Origin: Faecalicoccus sp.
Lineage (GTDB): Bacteria > Bacillota_I > Bacilli_A > Erysipelotrichales > Erysipelotrichaceae
NCBI GenBank assembly: GCA_017941505.1
Contig: JAGAWH010000136.1
Location: forward strand, 1-5,880
Length of the DNA stretch: 5,880 nucleotides
Direction of reading: 5' to 3'
Shown here: piece after piece, positions 1 to 5,745 of the stretch
Layout: the number at the start of each line of letters is the position of its first letter
Position numbering within the stretch: the stretch's first letter is position 1
The notes under the pieces: model-generated
Databases searched by the model: none
Told to the model about the DNA's origin: nothing
The model's input: only the letters and a program-made list of their open reading frames with translations
Position numbers and translations under genes: made by a program

Positions 1-137
1 GAAAGCGGAATGCATAGCAGCCGCAAGGAGAGAAAATAAAACCTTCATTCAAAACGAAACTATTATCTAAAAATTAGAAAGTGTAATCAAGAGGAAGGTC
101 CATTTGGTTCTTCTAACTGACTACACACATATAATAC
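1..137. other. Leader/intergenic stretch upstream of gmk, no recognisable gene
   Basis: This AT-rich stretch has no open frame with a start codon and ribosome binding site that I can support. One frame is open from the window edge to a TAA at 68-70 and another to a TAA at 37-39. Either could be the last residues of an upstream gene, but neither short tail is recognisable. An imperfect hairpin (94-101 with 106-113, one T-T mismatch and one G-T pair, loop ATTT) is not followed by a T-run, so it is not a convincing intrinsic terminator. A perfect TATAAT at 130-135 is too close to the gmk ribosome binding site to serve easily as its -10 box. The gmk promoter was not identified and may lie further upstream. 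Confidence 0.4.
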
Positions 138-150
138 GAGGAGGGATAGT

Positions 151-729
151 ATGTCTCGAGGATTATTAATTGTTTTAAGCGGACCATCCGGTGTTGGAAA
201 GGGTACGATTCGTAAAAGAATACAAGAGAATCCAAAATTGAATCTGGCATTCTCCACATCCATGACAACACGCAAACCACGGCCGGGTGAAGTGGATGGT
301 GTTGATTATTTCTTTAAGACAGAAGACCAATTTAATGAAGCCGTAAAAAATGGGGAATTGTTGGAACATACTGTCTTTGTCGGAAATCAATACGGAACAC
401 CTGTCGCTGAAGTAGAACGTCTCAGAAATGAAGGTAAAAACGTATTGTTAGAAATCGAAGTGGATGGTGCTACCCAGGTACATAAAAAATGTCCGGATGC
501 CGTAAGCATCTTTGTAACACCGCCTTCCATGGAAGAACTTGAAAGCCGGATTCGCCATCGCAGCACCGAACCGGAAGAAATTATTCAGCAGCGTCTAACA
601 AAAGCTGAAAATGAAATGAAGCTGATCTATCATTACAAGTATGTTGTATGTAATGAAGATGTAGAACTGGCGGCAAAAATCATCGAAGATATTATTTTGC
701 GTCATGTTGAACTTGAAAGTCGTTCATGA
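151..729 (+). CDS. gmk: Guanylate kinase
   Basis: ATP-dependent GMP kinase (GMP + ATP to GDP + ADP), a cytoplasmic enzyme essential for making GTP and dGTP. The protein is 192 aa, slightly shorter than the usual ~205. The Walker A P-loop GPSGVGKGT lies at residues 11-19. The GMP-binding block follows: S37, the TTRKPRPGE motif around residues 39-47, and GVDYFF at 50-55. Further GMP contacts expected in the family are E72 and the YGT at 81-83. The core strand motif reads LEIEVDGA (100-107), where many homologues have EIDVQGA; both changes are conservative. The lid is RHRSTEPEE, with the usual arginines. The ATG start is set by GAGGAGGG (138-145), 5 nt upstream. In Bacillus gmk belongs to a different cluster, so its place directly before rimP is a lineage-level difference. 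A hairpin at 749-778 probably ends or limits its transcript. Confidence 0.97.
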   Translation: MSRGLLIVLSGPSGVGKGTIRKRIQENPKLNLAFSTSMTTRKPRPGEVDGVDYFFKTEDQFNEAVKNGELLEHTVFVGNQYGTPVAEVERLRNEGKNVLLEIEVDGATQVHKKCPDAVSIFVTPPSMEELESRIRHRSTEPEEIIQQRLTKAENEMKLIYHYKYVVCNEDVELAAKIIEDIILRHVELESRS

Positions 730-741
730 TTGTGATAAATT
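713..741 (+). promoter_or_regulatory. Candidate sigma-A promoter for rimP-nusA operon
   Basis: A -35-like TTGAAA (713-718, one mismatch to TTGACA) is separated by 17 bp from a -10-like TAAATT (736-741). The -10 is weak (4 of 6) but is preceded by TG at 733-734, giving an extended -10. The element straddles the end of gmk. It would start transcription near 748, almost exactly at the base of the hairpin at 749-778. This rests on pattern matching alone; the operon could instead be driven by read-through from gmk. Confidence 0.4.
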
Positions 742-748
742 AACTTTG

Positions 749-783
749 CGAAAAAGAGTGGGTCACCCCACTCTTTCGTTTGT
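749..783 (+). terminator. Terminator/attenuator hairpin in the rimP leader
   Basis: A perfect 10-bp stem (753-762 AAAGAGTGGG with 767-776 CCCACTCTTT) closes a 4-nt TCAC loop. It is extended by CG/CG (749-750 with 777-778) past a two-A bulge. The 3' side reads TCTTTCGTTTGT, a U-rich but interrupted tract. It can serve as the gmk terminator. It also lies where the B. subtilis nusA operon has a NusA-dependent intrinsic terminator ahead of ylxS (rimP), through which NusA autoregulates. A broken distal U-tract is typical of NusA-dependent terminators. The structure is seen directly; the autoregulatory role is inferred from position and family knowledge. Confidence 0.75.
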
Positions 784-787
784 ATAT

Positions 788-811
788 AAAGGAGATAGCA
801 AACATAAAATG
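788..811 (+). promoter_or_regulatory. Ribosome binding site that places the rimP start
   Basis: AAAGGAG at 788-794 is the only good Shine-Dalgarno upstream of an in-frame ATG in this gap, and it precedes the ATG at 809. Spacing is about 14 nt, longer than the usual 5-9. Either initiation is somewhat inefficient or the leader folds to shorten the gap. It lies 10 nt after the attenuator stem, so read-through transcripts expose it. Confidence 0.6.
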
Positions 812-1267
812 GATGAATTAAAACGCAATATTGAATCTGTTTTAAGTCAAATGCACTGCCATTTATATGAGCTGGAATGGCTTACCGATCAAAAGCCACC
901 TATCTTAAGAATCTCAATAGAGAAGGAAGATGGAACCGTTGATCTGGATACATGCGCTGCATGTTCGGATGCGATATCCACCATGTTGGATGAAACAGAT
1001 TTTTTTGATAAAGAATATATGCTGGAGGTGTGTTCACCGGGTGCTGAGAGAGAACTGAAAACCGATGAACAAATCCAAAGAGCATTAAATTCATATGTTC
1101 TGGTAAAGTTAAAAGATCCAAAACAGGGATTAGACCAGGTTATCGGAGATCTTATCGAAGTAAATGACGATACAGTTAAAATTCAATACAGAGATAAGAC
1201 ACGTACTAAAACGATTGAAATTGAAAGAAGTAATATTTCGCTGATTCGTACGGCTGTAAAATTTTAG
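809..1267 (+). CDS. rimP: Ribosome maturation factor RimP
   Basis: RimP (YlxS in Bacillus) helps mature the 30S subunit by aiding S12-region assembly. The protein is 152 aa, matching the usual ~150. The N-terminal alpha/beta domain contains VDLDTCAACSDAIS (44-57), the family's 'D...C...S..IS' helix. The hallmark LEVCSPGAERE lies at 72-82, equivalent to LEVSSPGLDRP elsewhere. The C-terminal SH3-like domain covers roughly 95-152, including IGDLIEVNDDTVKIQ. The frame stays open upstream to an ATG at 704, but that would overlap gmk by 26 nt and run through the leader hairpin. It would also add 35 residues unlike RimP, so ATG 809 is preferred. The stop codon TAG overlaps the nusA Shine-Dalgarno AGGAG (1266-1270), which suggests translational coupling. 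Confidence 0.93.
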   Translation: MDELKRNIESVLSQMHCHLYELEWLTDQKPPILRISIEKEDGTVDLDTCAACSDAISTMLDETDFFDKEYMLEVCSPGAERELKTDEQIQRALNSYVLVKLKDPKQGLDQVIGDLIEVNDDTVKIQYRDKTRTKTIEIERSNISLIRTAVKF

Positions 1268-1276
1268 GAGAAGGAA

Positions 1277-2953
1277 ATGAAGTTAAAAGTTCAAAATATC
1301 GCCGAAGCTTTAAAAGGAGTTGAAGCCGGCCGAAATTTAAGTACTGAAGTAGTTGAAGAAGCATTAAAAGAAGCTCTAACAAAAGCATATCGCAAACAGA
1401 TTGATAACGATAACGCATATATCAAAGTTGAAATTATTAAAGGTGTTATCCATGTGTATCATCAGTTCCTTGTCGTTGAAGAAGAGGACGATGAATTTGA
1501 TGATATGCTGCATATCACATTAGCAGATGCTAAGAAGATCAATCCAAAAGTGGAAGTCGGTGATTTCATCGACGAGGAAATTGATTATTCCTCTTTTGGA
1601 AGAGCAACAATCCAGATCGCAAAAAGCGTAATCAAACAGAAGATTCGTGAAGCCGAGAAACAGGTTGTTTACGATGAATATAAAGACAATATCGATGAAA
1701 TGGTCAACGGTGTTGTTGAGATGGTAGAACCGAAATTTGTGGTTGTAAATATCGGTAAAACGTTAGCTTTGATGAAATCCAATCAGCAGATTCCAACTGA
1801 AAAATATGTAGAAGGACAGCAGATCTTAGTAGTAATTACAGAAGTGAAGCGTGAAACCAAGGGAGCTCAGGTTCTTGTATCACGTGCCACACCGGTCTTT
1901 GTTCGCCGTTTGTTTGAAAGAGAAGTTCCGGAAATTTATAACGGAATCATTGAAATTAAAGCGATTGCCAGAGATCCGGGAGAACGCTGCAAAATTGCCG
2001 TATTATCTAAAAACGAAAACATTGATGCAATCGGTGCATGTATCGGCCCACGCGGACAGCGTGTACAGAAGATTATCGATGAGCTTAATGGTGAAAAGAT
2101 CGATATCTTCCAATGGTCTGATAACATCTCTGATCTGATCAAAAATGCTCTCAGTCCAAGTGAAGCAGTTGCGGTCATTCGCAATGAAGATGTAAAAGAC
2201 GGTTTAATTGTAGTTGTACCGGATAGCCAGTTATCGCTTGCGATCGGTAAAAAAGGTAAAAATGCCCGCCTTGCGGTAAAACTTACAAACCGTAAGATTG
2301 ATATTAAATCCGAATCTGAAATGAAAGAATTAGGCATCGATTATATGGCTAAGGCTGCCGAAATGCAGGCAGAATATGAAGCTAAGGTTGCCAAAGAACT
2401 TGCTTACAAGCAGCAGGAAAAGATTGAGGCATTACGTGCCAGCCAGGATGAAATCGTTGATGTTGAAGATGTTGATTTCGAATACAACGATGAGCCGGAA
2501 ATCGTTTCAGTAGATGATATTCTCGACCATGACACCACTTCACTGTATGAAAAAGAACAGGAAGATGTTCAAGTGGAAGAAGAACCTGTTGTTGAAGAAG
2601 TTCCGGTTGAAGAAGAAGAAAAACCAATCGATGAGATGGAAGAAGCTGCAAGACTTGCCAAAGAATTGCGTAAGGAAAAACCGGCAGGTAAGGTTACGGA
2701 GTATACATCGAAATTTGAAAATTTCGCAGATGCATCTACAAACAAACCGCAGCCTAAACCGCAGCCTAAGAAAACTGAGGAAAAACCAGTCGTCGCTAAG
2801 AAAGAAGAAGTCAAGAAACCGACATTTGACCATACTATGCCGATTTATACCGAAGAAGAACTTGCAGAAATTGAAGAGGCAGAAATGGATGAAATGGAAT
2901 CTTGGGACTATGATGTCGACTACGACGAATACGATGACTACTATGATGAATAG
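1277..2953 (+). CDS. nusA: Transcription termination/antitermination factor NusA with long acidic tail
   Basis: NusA binds RNA polymerase and nascent RNA, and controls pausing, intrinsic termination and rRNA antitermination. Domains in order: an N-terminal RNAP-binding domain (1 to ~130), an S1 domain (~135-200), the highly conserved linker RRLFEREVPEIYNG (210-223), KH1 with GPRG at 257-260, and KH2 with GKKG at 324-327. B. subtilis NusA ends near 371 residues. This one is 558, with about 200 extra residues from ~350. The extra part starts as a charged, probably helical stretch (354-388). Acidic segments follow, then a Lys/Pro linker with KPQP repeated twice (490-497), a motif PIYTEEELAEIEE (522-534) and a Tyr/Asp/Glu-rich end. 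E. coli NusA also has C-terminal acidic repeats, but the tail here looks unrelated and low in complexity. The start is set by AGGAG (1266-1270) with 6 nt spacing. Confidence 0.96.
   Translation: MKLKVQNIAEALKGVEAGRNLSTEVVEEALKEALTKAYRKQIDNDNAYIKVEIIKGVIHVYHQFLVVEEEDDEFDDMLHITLADAKKINPKVEVGDFIDEEIDYSSFGRATIQIAKSVIKQKIREAEKQVVYDEYKDNIDEMVNGVVEMVEPKFVVVNIGKTLALMKSNQQIPTEKYVEGQQILVVITEVKRETKGAQVLVSRATPVFVRRLFEREVPEIYNGIIEIKAIARDPGERCKIAVLSKNENIDAIGACIGPRGQRVQKIIDELNGEKIDIFQWSDNISDLIKNALSPSEAVAVIRNEDVKDGLIVVVPDSQLSLAIGKKGKNARLAVKLTNRKIDIKSESEMKELGIDYMAKAAEMQAEYEAKVAKELAYKQQEKIEALRASQDEIVDVEDVDFEYNDEPEIVSVDDILDHDTTSLYEKEQEDVQVEEEPVVEEVPVEEEEKPIDEMEEAARLAKELRKEKPAGKVTEYTSKFENFADASTNKPQPKPQPKKTEEKPVVAKKEEVKKPTFDHTMPIYTEEELAEIEEAEMDEMESWDYDVDYDEYDDYYDE
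2744..2767 (+). repeat. 12-bp perfect tandem repeat in the nusA tail
   Basis: The unit AAACCGCAGCCT occurs twice in a row (2744-2755 and 2756-2767), in frame, encoding KPQP-KPQP (residues 490-497). A third, degenerate lysine-rich copy does not follow. It lies in the proline/lysine linker between acidic blocks of the NusA tail, a place where slippage could change tail length without affecting the folded domains. Confidence 0.85.
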
Positions 2954-2961
2954 GAGATTGT

Positions 2962-3222
2962 ATGCGTAAAATACCAATGCGTAAATGCGTTGTCACACAG
3001 GAACGATTTCCTAAAAAGGAACTGATTCGTGTGGTACGTACACCGGAAGGTGAAATTGAAGTCGATTTGACCGGAAAGAAAAACGGACATGGTGCCTATG
3101 TTTCTAAAAAGGCAGAAACTATTGAGAAGGCTCGTGAAAACAAGGCTCTGGAAAGAGCATTGGAAACAAAAATTCCGGAAGAGATCTACTTAAAATTGGA
3201 GGAATTGACGCGTGAAGGATAA
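2962..3222 (+). CDS. rnpM: RnpM/YlxR family RNA-binding protein (DUF448)
   Basis: This 86-aa protein belongs to the YlxR (DUF448) family. In B. subtilis YlxR was renamed RnpM because it binds RNase P RNA and modulates the enzyme's activity in vitro. The N-terminus RKIPMRKCVVTQERFPKKELIRVVR (residues 2-26) is textbook for the family. It is followed by DLTGKKNGHGAYVSK (35-49). The family signature is normally GRGAY or GRGAW; here the arginine is histidine (GHGAY), at a position expected to face RNA. The C-terminal helix is rich in Glu and Lys. The start follows GGAG (2953-2956) by 5 nt, and that site overlaps the nusA stop codon. The last 11 nt overlap ylxQ. Family assignment is firm; the RNase P role is by homology. 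Confidence 0.93.
   Translation: MRKIPMRKCVVTQERFPKKELIRVVRTPEGEIEVDLTGKKNGHGAYVSKKAETIEKARENKALERALETKIPEEIYLKLEELTREG
3198..3214 (+). promoter_or_regulatory. Ribosome binding site and GTG start of ylxQ
   Basis: GGAGG at 3198-3202 lies inside the end of rnpM, 9 nt before GTG 3212-3214. No ATG is available nearby in this frame and the L7Ae fold needs the N-terminal residues, so GTG is the likely start. The overlap with rnpM implies coupled translation. Confidence 0.75.
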
Positions 3223-3493
3223 CTGGAAGTTTTATGTGCAGATTGCCATAAAATCCGGAAAATTCGCTTACGGCAGCCGTTTGATTCCTTCCATTCAATC
3301 CAATGAGGCACATTTAGTTCTGATTGGAGAAAACTGCGGAAATAACCGAAAAAAGAAGTTAATTGATAAATGTTCATTCTATAACATCCCTTACCAAATG
3401 GTAGAGGATGCTGCACTGCAGTCCTTATCCCATATCGCATTTAACAGTGTGGCTATATTGGATAAAGGATTAGCAAAATCAATATTGAGCTAA
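3212..3493 (+). CDS. ylxQ: YlxQ, L7Ae/L30e-family RNA-binding protein
   Basis: This 93-aa protein is of the L7Ae/L30e/S12e/Gadd45 fold, in the place YlxQ always occupies between rnpM and infB. L7Ae-type proteins bind kink-turn RNAs; the target of YlxQ is not established. Visible family features are the N-terminal [12 protein letters not shown] (residues 14-25), a central beta strand AHLVLIGEN (33-41), [11 protein letters not shown] (44-54), and YNIPYQMV (57-64). B. subtilis YlxQ has SGEDLVV and EDASSNT at the corresponding places, which read YGSRLIPSI and ENCGNNR here, so the RNA-contact region has drifted. It starts with GTG, overlaps rnpM by 11 nt, and is followed after 19 nt by infB. Confidence 0.9.
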   Translation: MKDNWKFYVQIAIKSGKFAYGSRLIPSIQSNEAHLVLIGENCGNNRKKKLIDKCSFYNIPYQMVEDAALQSLSHIAFNSVAILDKGLAKSILS

Positions 3494-3495
3494 GG

Positions 3496-3515
3496 AAAGG
3501 AGTGGTGATGTAATG
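3496..3515 (+). promoter_or_regulatory. infB ribosome binding site with AUG-UAA start-stop element
   Basis: AAAGGAG at 3496-3502 serves the infB ATG at 3513 with 10 nt spacing. Between them, at 3508-3513, sits ATG TAA, a minimal start-stop frame only 5 nt after the Shine-Dalgarno, a better spacing than the true start has. Its stop overlaps the infB ATG as TAATG. Two in-frame GTG codons (3502-3507) precede it. The arrangement could capture initiating ribosomes and pass them on by reinitiation. The layout is seen; any function is inference. Confidence 0.5.
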
Positions 3516-5375
3516 GCTTATAATAACAACAAGCAGAAGAAAAAACCGAATCGCAGTAATAACAGATCCTCACAGCGTAACAATAACAACCGTCCACCGC
3601 ACGAGAGAAAACGGATCGAATATCCAAAACAGATCACCTACAGTGAACCGTTAAGTGTTGGTGAATTAGCAGGATTGTTAAAGCGAAACAGTTCGGAAAT
3701 CATCAAATTCCTGTTTATGACAGGAAATATGTCCACAATCAATACCGTATTATCCGATGAAGATATTGAATTAATCTGTATGGAATTTAATTGTGAGGCA
3801 AAAAGGGAAGTTGTCGTAGAAGAAGATGATATCGAAGAACAGCTCTCTATCATGGAGGAAGATGTTCGTAAATTAAAACCACGTCCTCCGGTAATTACGA
3901 TTATGGGTCACGTTGACCATGGTAAAACAACCTTATTGGACACCATTCGTAAAACCAATGTAACAGAAGGGGAATTCGGTGGTATTACCCAGCATATCGG
4001 TGCCTACCAGGTATCTGTTTCCGGACGTAAGGTTACTTTCTTAGATACTCCGGGTCATGAAGCATTTACCGCTATGCGTGCCCGTGGTGCTCAGATTACC
4101 GATATCGTTATTATCGTTGTTGCAGCCGATGACGGTGTTATGCCGCAGACTAAGGAAGCTGTTGACCATGCCAAGGCAGCCGGTGTTCCAATCGTTGTAG
4201 CCGTCAATAAAATTGATAAGCCGGGTGCCAATCCTGACCGTATTATGTCTGAAATGGCAGAACTCGATGTTATGCCGGAAGAATGGGGTGGAGATACTAT
4301 CTTCCAACAGATTTCCGCTAAGACCGGTGAAGGTGTCAATGACTTACTTGAAACCATGTTAGTTGTTGCGGATATGCAGGAATTGAAGGCCAATCCGGAT
4401 CATCTTGCCAGCGGTACCGTAATCGAAGCCAAGTTGGATAAGGGCCGTGGACCGGTAGCTACATTACTGGTACAGAGAGGTACGCTGCACTCCGGTGATT
4501 CTCTTGTCGTAGGTACATGTTACGGACGTATCCGTAAGATGACCAACGATAAAGGTATGGAAATTAAATCTGCTGAGCCAAGCTGCCCGGTAGAAATTAC
4601 CGGTTTATCGGATGTACCGCGTGCCGGTGATGTATTTATGGCTTATGCCAACTATAAGAAAGCACAGGAAATTGCTCAGGAACGTTTAACAAAACAAATC
4701 CTTCGCGAAAGAAATCAGACCAGTGCAATGTCCTTAGAAGATCTCTCTAAGAAGATCGAAGAAGGAAATGTACAGGAAATTAACGTACTGATCAAAGCGG
4801 ATGTGCAGGGTTCTGCAGAAGCCTTAAAGGCATCTTTTGAAAAGCTGGAAGTGGAATCTGTTCGTGTCAATGTCATCCGTTCTACCGTTGGAACCATCAG
4901 CGAATCGGATATTATGTTAGCAAGTGCATCCAATGCGATTATTTATGGATTTAATATCCGACCAAATGCCGCTGTACGTAAGAAAGCGGAAGAAGAAGGT
5001 GTTGAAATCCGTCTTCACAACATTATCTATAAAGCTTTAGAAGAATTAGAATCTGCCATGAAGGGTATGTTAGCGCCGGTATATGAAGAGGTAGTGACAG
5101 GACAGGCAGAAGTTCGTCAGATTTATAAGGTATCCCGTGTCGGTACGATTGCCGGATGTATGGTTACAGACGGTGTTGTTAAACGTGATTCGAAGGTTCG
5201 CCTGATTCGTGATGGAATTGTCATTTATGAAGGAAAAATGGGATCATTACGCCGTTTTGAAAACGATGTTAAGGAAGTATCAAACGGTTTTGAATGCGGT
5301 ATGACTATTGAAAACTTCAACGATATCAAAGTGGACGATATCATTGAAGCTTACGAAGATCAGGAAGTGGAATAA
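3513..5375 (+). CDS. infB: Translation initiation factor IF-2
   Basis: IF-2 is the ribosome-dependent GTPase that delivers fMet-tRNA to the 30S subunit and promotes subunit joining. At 620 aa it is about 100 residues shorter than the B. subtilis protein, mostly at the N-terminus. The order is: a basic Asn/Lys/Arg-rich leader (1-38), one IF2_N helical module (about 41-96), and a short acidic linker. The GTPase domain has G1 GHVDHGKTT (132-140), G2 [10 protein letters not shown] (156-165), G3 DTPGH (178-182), G4 NKID (232-235) and G5 SAK (268-270). A beta-barrel domain II (~300-395) and C-terminal domains III and IV, which bind initiator tRNA, complete it. All GTPase motifs are intact, including His182, expected to be catalytic. 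The stop TAA shares its last A with the rbfA ATG. Confidence 0.98.
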   Translation: MAYNNNKQKKKPNRSNNRSSQRNNNNRPPHERKRIEYPKQITYSEPLSVGELAGLLKRNSSEIIKFLFMTGNMSTINTVLSDEDIELICMEFNCEAKREVVVEEDDIEEQLSIMEEDVRKLKPRPPVITIMGHVDHGKTTLLDTIRKTNVTEGEFGGITQHIGAYQVSVSGRKVTFLDTPGHEAFTAMRARGAQITDIVIIVVAADDGVMPQTKEAVDHAKAAGVPIVVAVNKIDKPGANPDRIMSEMAELDVMPEEWGGDTIFQQISAKTGEGVNDLLETMLVVADMQELKANPDHLASGTVIEAKLDKGRGPVATLLVQRGTLHSGDSLVVGTCYGRIRKMTNDKGMEIKSAEPSCPVEITGLSDVPRAGDVFMAYANYKKAQEIAQERLTKQILRERNQTSAMSLEDLSKKIEEGNVQEINVLIKADVQGSAEALKASFEKLEVESVRVNVIRSTVGTISESDIMLASASNAIIYGFNIRPNAAVRKKAEEEGVEIRLHNIIYKALEELESAMKGMLAPVYEEVVTGQAEVRQIYKVSRVGTIAGCMVTDGVVKRDSKVRLIRDGIVIYEGKMGSLRRFENDVKEVSNGFECGMTIENFNDIKVDDIIEAYEDQEVE

Positions 5376-5728
5376 TGCCTGTACGTAAAAGTGACCGTAT
5401 GGACCAGATCCTTCTTCGTGAAATATCGCATATCCTGCAATTTGAATTAAAAAATCCTAAGCTTGGATTTGTCACAGTGACCGATGTAGAGTGCACTCGT
5501 GATTTATCTCTTGCCAAAGTCTATGTTTCCTTTTTAGGTAAACAGGAACGCAATGAAGCAGGAATGAAGGTACTCCGTGATTCTAAGGGATATATCAGAT
5601 CCAATCTGGCCAAAAAGATCAAAATCCGTAAGATGCCGGATTTAGTATTCATTCAGGATACATCTTTAGAACAGGGTCAGAAAATCGAATCGATTATTGA
5701 AGATATTCATCACTCACAAAACGCCTAG
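5375..5728 (+). CDS. rbfA: Ribosome-binding factor RbfA
   Basis: RbfA binds the 30S subunit near the 5' helix of 16S rRNA and acts late in small-subunit maturation. The protein is 117 aa, a full-length single KH-like domain. Family marks are the N-terminal RMDQILLREIS (8-18), NPKLGFVTVTDVECTRDL (27-44), AKVYVSFLG (47-55), KGYIRSNLAKKI (71-82) and RKMPDLVFIQDTSLEQG (84-100). The AxG helix kink of the family (AKG in B. subtilis) reads SKG here. A Shine-Dalgarno AGGAAG (5362-5367) inside infB gives 7 nt spacing. The one-base overlap with infB (TAATG) implies coupling. ylxP, which sits between infB and rbfA in Bacillus, is absent. The stop codon lies within the terminator hairpin. Confidence 0.96.
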   Translation: MPVRKSDRMDQILLREISHILQFELKNPKLGFVTVTDVECTRDLSLAKVYVSFLGKQERNEAGMKVLRDSKGYIRSNLAKKIKIRKMPDLVFIQDTSLEQGQKIESIIEDIHHSQNA

Positions 5729-5745
5729 TCAGGCGTTTTCTTTCT
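5718..5745 (+). terminator. Intrinsic terminator after rbfA
   Basis: A 9-bp perfect stem (5718-5726 AAAACGCCT with 5731-5739 AGGCGTTTT) closes the tetraloop AGTC and runs into TTTTCTTTCT. Its strong core is CGCCT/AGGCG. The rbfA TAG stop (5726-5728) is inside the stem and loop, so a ribosome finishing rbfA covers the 5' arm. It marks an operon end and also forms the kind of 5' exon used by group IIC introns. Confidence 0.9.

Noticed and set aside
2..70. Tail of an upstream gene ending at TAA 68-70
   Set aside because: It is only 22 codons, begins outside the window, uses AGG/AGA codons uncommon in the neighbouring genes, and shows no recognisable family. It may be real but cannot be supported.
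94..113. Imperfect hairpin upstream of gmk as a terminator or riboswitch
   Set aside because: It has one mismatch and one G-T pair, no following T-run, and no match to T-box or other leader motifs I know.
130..135. Perfect TATAAT as a gmk promoter -10 box
   Set aside because: Transcription would begin near 142, inside the gmk ribosome binding site (138-145), and there is no good -35 at 16-18 bp.
704..808. N-terminal extension of rimP from ATG 704 (35 extra residues)
   Set aside because: It overlaps the end of gmk, has no Shine-Dalgarno of its own, translates through the leader hairpin and does not resemble RimP. ATG 809 gives the normal 152-aa length.
2709..2726. Perfect inverted repeat CGAAATTT-GA-AAATTTCG
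   Set aside because: The 2-nt spacer gives a poor hairpin, it is AT-rich and lies within coding sequence (SKFENF). Chance is the simplest explanation.
2514..2969. Second-frame 151-residue Lys/Arg-rich frame inside nusA
   Set aside because: It is a frame shadow of the Glu/Lys-rich nusA tail. The nusA frame is intact throughout and no ribosome binding site favours this start.
2540..2977. 145-residue open frame on the minus strand across the nusA tail
   Set aside because: It is a Phe-rich product of reading GAA/AAA-rich codons in reverse, with no start signal or family resemblance.
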